DNA of 64,000 nucleotides from JBBRDU01 sp038203615 (GTDB taxonomy: Bacteria > Verrucomicrobiota > Verrucomicrobiia > Chthoniobacterales > UBA10450). The position numbers were made by a program, and so were the translations under genes. Where the stretch lies: assembly GCA_038203615.1 (NCBI GenBank), contig JBBRDU010000006.1, positions 1-64,000 of the forward strand. Reading direction: 5' to 3'. Under the pieces are notes generated by a model that was given only the letters and a program-made list of their open reading frames with translations, did not search any database and was not told the DNA's origin. Every line of letters begins with the position of its first letter. The first letter of the stretch is position 1. Positions 60,404 to 64,000 of the stretch are shown here, one piece after another.

Positions 60404-61513
60404 TTATTCCAAAGTGATGACCACTTTGCCTCGAGCGTGCCCTTCTTCCAGATACCGCAGGGCGTCGGGGACCTCACTCAACTTATAAGTCCGGTCGATA
60501 ACGGATTTCACTTTTCCGGATTGCAAGAGATCGCCCAGGATGGTCAGGTCCTTTTGGTTCAGGTCCGCCATAAACATTCCCATCTCCTGGCTTACGAATG
60601 GTGACAACACAAGCGTGTGAATAACACGACCGAAAGGACCGATCCAGCGGCCGTCGTTAGGTCCGCCGCCTCCGATCATGACGTATTTCCCCTTGGGATT
60701 TAAGATGCGCCTGCATTCGGACAACGAATGGTTCGGAACGTTGTCGAGAATCACGTCGTAACGTTGCTCACCTTTGGCAAAATCCTCTTTCGTGTAATCA
60801 ATGACATGGTCTGCGCCGAGCGATCGGACCATATCCACATTCCTCGTACTGCATACGCCGGTTACATCTGCGCCGAATGACTTGGCGATCTGCACCGCGA
60901 ACGTACCCACACCTCCCGACGCACCGTTAATCAGGACCTTCTGCCCCGGCTCAACCTTTCCTTTGTCGCGCAGAGCCTGCAATGCGGTAATTGCCGCAAT
61001 CGGTAAAGAAGCCGCCTGCTCAAACGTCAAGTTGGCTGGTTTCAGCACCGTGGCTCGATCCGCGCGAGCGCATACATACTCGGCGAAGGCGCCGGTTTTC
61101 CCGCCGAAGACCTCATCGCCGGGTTTGAACTGCGTGACGTTTTTGCCGACCGCCTCAACCGTCCCCGCGTAATCAACGCCCAGCCGTGTGACCTTTGGTT
61201 TGCGCAGCCCGACTCCCATGCGCATGAGGTACGGCGTGCCCTGTAGATAATGCCAGTCGAGTGGATTGACGGAAGCCGCGCGAACTTTTACCAGGATTTG
61301 GTCGTCGTCTGGAATAGGCTTCGCGATGTCCACGAGCTTGAGCACGTCGGGTGAGCCGTAGTCGCAATAAACAATGGCTTTCATAGGGTTGCTCGGAACA
61401 GCGGTGTTGCGATCACAATCGTTAGCCGACGTCCAGTAGGCGAGAAGCGCCCACGCTACGAACGCGAGTAAGATCGCGCCTGTACTCCATTTTAATACTC
61501 GCTTTATCTTCAT
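60404..61513 (-). CDS. Zinc-type alcohol dehydrogenase/quinone reductase with N-terminal membrane anchor
   Basis: 369 residues. The MDR domain starts at MKAIVYCDYGSPDVLKL (residue 44) and has GVDYAGTVEAVGKNVTQFKPGDEVFG and the NADP-binding VLINGASGGVGTFAVQIAK. The catalytic zinc ligands of true ADHs are missing, so a quinone reductase-type enzyme is more likely. Unusually, 43 residues precede the domain with a transmembrane helix (STGAILLAFVAWALLAYW), anchoring it to the inner membrane. Met44 could be an internal start, but the longer form has no competing gene. It lies between repeat copies 4 and 5. Confidence 0.85.
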   Translation of the reverse strand: MKIKRVLKWSTGAILLAFVAWALLAYWTSANDCDRNTAVPSNPMKAIVYCDYGSPDVLKLVDIAKPIPDDDQILVKVRAASVNPLDWHYLQGTPYLMRMGVGLRKPKVTRLGVDYAGTVEAVGKNVTQFKPGDEVFGGKTGAFAEYVCARADRATVLKPANLTFEQAASLPIAAITALQALRDKGKVEPGQKVLINGASGGVGTFAVQIAKSFGADVTGVCSTRNVDMVRSLGADHVIDYTKEDFAKGEQRYDVILDNVPNHSLSECRRILNPKGKYVMIGGGGPNDGRWIGPFGRVIHTLVLSPFVSQEMGMFMADLNQKDLTILGDLLQSGKVKSVIDRTYKLSEVPDALRYLEEGHARGKVVITLE

Positions 61514-61571
61514 AGGCCTGACCTTCTCATTTTTTTTTACTTTCTACCATCCTTCTACGCTTTGGAGAGGT

Positions 61572-61839
61572 TTAGGCGCCAGTGGCCAGTGCTTGATCGG
61601 GCTCAGCGATTCCAGGTGGCCCTAGTCCCTTAAACAGAAGCCAAAAACTCAGTACCATTTCGAAAGGGCCATGGGCGAATCGAACCAGCCGCGGCGTCGC
61701 CAGATACGACAAACCTGCCGCTGGCGAAGTAGGCGAATGTGCTCGTTAGTATGGTTATCAACCAAAAGGCACCGGCGGCTCTGGCTTTGGAACGCGGCGA
61801 ATGTTCTGCAATCGGTTTTGTCATTACGGCTGTGCTCAT
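61572..61839 (-). pseudogene. DUF4386-family gene remnant with internal deletion
   Basis: The first 50 residues (KARAAGAFWLITILTSTFAYFASGRFVVSGDAAA) are the family N-terminus. It then jumps, in another frame, to GPFEMVLSFWLLFKGLG, the family C-terminus, ending at a TAA. The middle of about 150 residues is missing, and the junction is frameshifted. A dead gene. Confidence 0.75.
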
Positions 61840-61887
61840 TTCGTTTCTCCTTATGCTAAGGCTTGATTGAATCTTGCGTCTCCGATT

Positions 61888-61980
61888 TCACTCCGCGCGG
61901 CGAGCTTCGATGGGGTTGATGCGGGCGGCGCGGCGGACGGGGAGCCAGCAAGGCGACTGGGGCGACGGCGATCGGAACGG
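61888..61980 (-). pseudogene. C-terminal remnant of a MacB/FtsX-type ABC permease
   Basis: The reverse strand reads WLPVRRAARINPIEARRAE and a stop, the standard ending of MacB-like permeases (normally ..P-R-R-A-A-x-x-x-P-x-E-A-L-R-x-E). Upstream the frame runs into unrelated sequence, so only about 20 to 30 residues survive. Confidence 0.7.
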
Positions 61981-62045
61981 CCGGCCGGGGGGGCCATGCC
62001 GTGTAGGTTGGTCAAAGATAATTCAAAACATCCGGCGGTTTTGGG

Positions 62046-62200
62046 AAGGCCACCCCTTTTGCGATGATTTTCAGGGGGTCCACTTCTGTCCGCAAAAGTC
62101 AGGGCTGAACGATCTGGGAATCGGTTCGCACCTCATTTCTCAAGGCTCAACTACGAGGGAAAAGGATCGAGGTGGAGCGGGATTTATCGAGCGGAAAGGG
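62046..62200. repeat. Dispersed repeat, copy 5 (no tRNA part)
   Basis: AAGGCCACCCCTTTTGC, GATGATTTTCAG, CTTCTGTCCGCAAAAGTCAGGG, GAACGATC, then AACTACGAGGGAAAAGGATC and GTGGAGCGGGATTTAT as in copies 1 and 4. More diverged than the others. Confidence 0.75.
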
Positions 62201-62382
62201 CTTGCTATGCGGGACGGTCACGCGAGATGGTCCGCAGGTCGCGATGGACCGCTCTATCAGGAGCTGGTAAAGGTCGCAATTGCTGGCCGAAGCGGCGGAC
62301 CGGACCTGCACTTTCCGGGGCAGTGCGGAAGGCTTTCGACAAAAGACGGAGTTTAGCCGAGAATGCGAAGGAAAAAAGAGGC

Positions 62383-63354
62383 ATGAGAACCGGAAAAGAG
62401 CTCATATTAATGACGAAATCGTTTGCCGAAGATTCCACGGCGAGAAGTTGGTGGTACGTTCTTTCCACCGCTTTTCTTTTAGGGGTAGCCCTGGCCGGCA
62501 CTCTTTGGAATTTTCATTTGGCGGGCAAGATTGCCTGCAGTATTTTCGCCGGGCTGCTCATTCTCCGGTTTTTCGTGATTTATCACGATCAACAGCATCT
62601 GGCGATCTTACCACGGTCCCGGCTAGCCGATGGTTTGATGAGACTCTTTGGAATTCTTGTGCTCAGCCCCAGCAGCATTTGGCAGAGCTCGCATAATCAT
62701 CACCACAATCACAACTCCAAGCTGCGGGGTTCTCACATTGGTTCCTTTCCCGTCATGACGAGGGACCAATATTTAAAGTCATCGAGGGCCGAGCGTTTTA
62801 AGTATCTGTTTATGCGTCATCCGATGACCATCTTGTTCGGGTATCTGATCGTGTTTCTCTACGGGATGTGTTTCTCCCAGTTCTACAATAATCCACGGGC
62901 GCACTATGATTGCCTCGTCGCCTTCGTGGTGCACGTCTTCATTGCGGTGACCCTGACTTATTTTTTTGGCTGGCCGGCGCTGTGGCTGACCCAGATCACA
63001 CCGCACTTCATCGCCAGCGCCATCGGCACTTATTTGTTTTACGCCCAGCACAACTTTCCGGGCGTTACTTTCAACGCTAGTGCGGGCTGGACCTACGACA
63101 AAGCCGCGCTGGAATCCTCCAGTTACATAAAGACCGGCCCGGTCTGGGCTTGGTTCACGGCCAATATTGGTTATCATCACATCCATCACCTGAATGCGCG
63201 TATCCCCTTTTACCGATTGCCGGAGGTCCTCTCGCAGATCCCGGAGTTGAGCATGCCCAAGACGACCTCTCTCCATCCGATGGATATCATCCGTTGCCTT
63301 CGTTTGAAAGTTTGGGATGTCGAAGCGCAACAGATGGTTGGTCTGCCGGGATAA
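62383..63354 (+). CDS. Fatty acid desaturase
   Basis: 323 residues from the ATG at 62383, with AAGGAAAAAAGAGG upstream; the open frame extends further back without conserved sequence. The three histidine boxes of membrane desaturases are present: FVIYHDQQHL, SSHNHHHNHNS and NIGYHHIHHLNARIPFYRLPE. Four or more hydrophobic segments flank them. It introduces a double bond into membrane lipid acyl chains using a di-iron site; position specificity is unknown. It is followed by lpxD at 33 bp, so both may serve the envelope lipid pathway. Confidence 0.88.
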   Translation: MRTGKELILMTKSFAEDSTARSWWYVLSTAFLLGVALAGTLWNFHLAGKIACSIFAGLLILRFFVIYHDQQHLAILPRSRLADGLMRLFGILVLSPSSIWQSSHNHHHNHNSKLRGSHIGSFPVMTRDQYLKSSRAERFKYLFMRHPMTILFGYLIVFLYGMCFSQFYNNPRAHYDCLVAFVVHVFIAVTLTYFFGWPALWLTQITPHFIASAIGTYLFYAQHNFPGVTFNASAGWTYDKAALESSSYIKTGPVWAWFTANIGYHHIHHLNARIPFYRLPEVLSQIPELSMPKTTSLHPMDIIRCLRLKVWDVEAQQMVGLPG

Positions 63355-63386
63355 CGAACGAGGCTAAAATTCCAGCCGATCGTGCG

Positions 63387-64000
63387 ATGCCTTTCACTGT
63401 TTCTCAAATCGCCGAACAACTGCAGGGTGAAGTCGTGGGCGACGGCTCGCTCGAATTAACTGGCTTCGCGTCGGCCGACCAAGCGAGAAAGGGCGACCTG
63501 ACCTTCGCCGAAAAGGAAATGTACTTCGCCGCCGCCGAGGAAAGCGAGGCGACCGCCGTCATAGTCACGGGCGAGTTTACTTCGACGAAAAAAGTACTGA
63601 TCCGCGTGCCGAATGCGCGGGTGGCGGTGGCGCGAGTGCTGCCGGTCTTTTTCCCGCCGGACCAACATCCGCTCGGGATTCATCCGAGCGCGATCATCGC
63701 CGCCTCGGCGCAGATCGATCCCACGGCACATATAGGGCCGAGCTGCGTGATTGGCGCGCGGGTGCGATTAGGTGCGCGGTCCGCGCTCATGGGTGGCAAC
63801 CACATTGGGGCCGACTGTGTGATCGGCGCCGACGTGTCTCTCTATCCGAACGTCGTGATCTACGCGCGGTCCCAGATTGGCGAGCGAGTTACCATCCATG
63901 CCAGCACGGTCATCGGCTCGGACGGCTACGGCTACGCCTTCGACGAGGGCCGTCACCGCAAAGTGCTGCAGGTTGGCCACGTGATCATTCACGATGACGT
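63387..64000 (+). CDS. lpxD: UDP-3-O-acylglucosamine N-acyltransferase (LpxD), N-terminal part
   Basis: The frame from the ATG at 63387 (MPFTVSQIAEQLQGEVVGDGS) stays open to the window end. The uridine-binding N-terminal domain includes GDLTFAEKE and RVPNARVAVARVL, then the left-handed beta-helix of hexapeptide repeats (HPSAIIAASAQID, IGPSCVIGARVRLG, IGADCVIGADVSLYPNV) and GSDGYGYAF, where the catalytic His region follows outside the window. It adds the second acyl chain in lipid A synthesis. It fits the LPS genes at the other end of the window. Confidence 0.9.
   Translation, partial: MPFTVSQIAEQLQGEVVGDGSLELTGFASADQARKGDLTFAEKEMYFAAAEESEATAVIVTGEFTSTKKVLIRVPNARVAVARVLPVFFPPDQHPLGIHPSAIIAASAQIDPTAHIGPSCVIGARVRLGARSALMGGNHIGADCVIGADVSLYPNVVIYARSQIGERVTIHASTVIGSDGYGYAFDEGRHRKVLQVGHVIIHDD

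Overview
The window looks like a chromosomal segment (about 60% GC by eye) of a Gram-negative soil-type bacterium, most likely a Verrucomicrobiota member of the Spartobacteria/Chthoniobacterales kind. That placement is an inference. It rests on an LPS/lipid A pathway (MsbA-like exporter, heptosyltransferase-like and WaaG-like glycosyltransferases, LpxD), many short palindromic intergenic repeats, REP-type tyrosine transposases, and many weakly marked start sites. No 16S rRNA gene is present to confirm it.

Layout. 0-4 kb: LPS glycosyltransferases and an ABC exporter. 4-17.2 kb: mostly housekeeping genes (STAS protein, HAD phosphatase, Glu-Q tRNA synthetase, FHA protein, lepA-lepB, a squalene/phytoene synthase, two small secreted proteins with a shared C-terminal block, a UbiD decarboxylase, and moaA-moaC-mogA). 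17.3-31 kb: an accessory island built around one full-length secreted RHS protein and two 5'-truncated orphan RHS C-terminal cassettes. Each cassette is followed by small, mostly signal-peptide-bearing candidate immunity genes and interleaved with REP-type transposase (RAYT) elements and a MITE whose ends carry GGGGTC. 31-47 kb: SulP transporter, Tat-type phosphoesterase, M23 peptidase, PHP phosphatase, YbaB, DnaX, phospholipase D-like protein, P1 peptidase, a BNR/sialidase-like protein, a DUF885 peptidase and a cysteine-less racemase homologue. 47-64 kb: a looser region with a nonsense-interrupted gene, a collagen-like protein with a six-cysteine tail, a TPR membrane protein carrying repeat insertions in its reading frame, one tRNA-Val(UAC), polyprenyl-type glycosyltransferases, an ECF sigma/anti-sigma pair, DoxX, a membrane-anchored dehydrogenase, gene remnants, a fatty acid desaturase and the start of lpxD.

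The most interesting part is the RHS island. All three RHS C-termini have an unrelated 172-186 residue tip held between the conserved RHS core (ending DPMGL) and the same 31-residue C-terminal tail (ending PGPAQ). Both orphan cassettes begin exactly at the right end of a GGGGTC-ended element, and in both the element end supplies an in-frame ATG. One tip carries a JAB/DUF4329-like metallopeptidase signature and another an L,D-transpeptidase-like H...SRGC signature. The likely immunity proteins are secreted, which points to envelope targets. Homology on both sides of each tip would allow replacement by double crossover, so this reads as a toxin-tip storage and exchange locus linked to RAYT/MITE elements.

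A second theme is dispersed palindromic repeats (TGTAG...CTACA and others). They fill most gaps between genes and in at least three cases lie inside open reading frames without breaking them. A third is a repeat family of about 200 bp between 54 and 62 kb. Some copies carry the 5' part of tRNA-Val, and the copies separate blocks of accessory genes.
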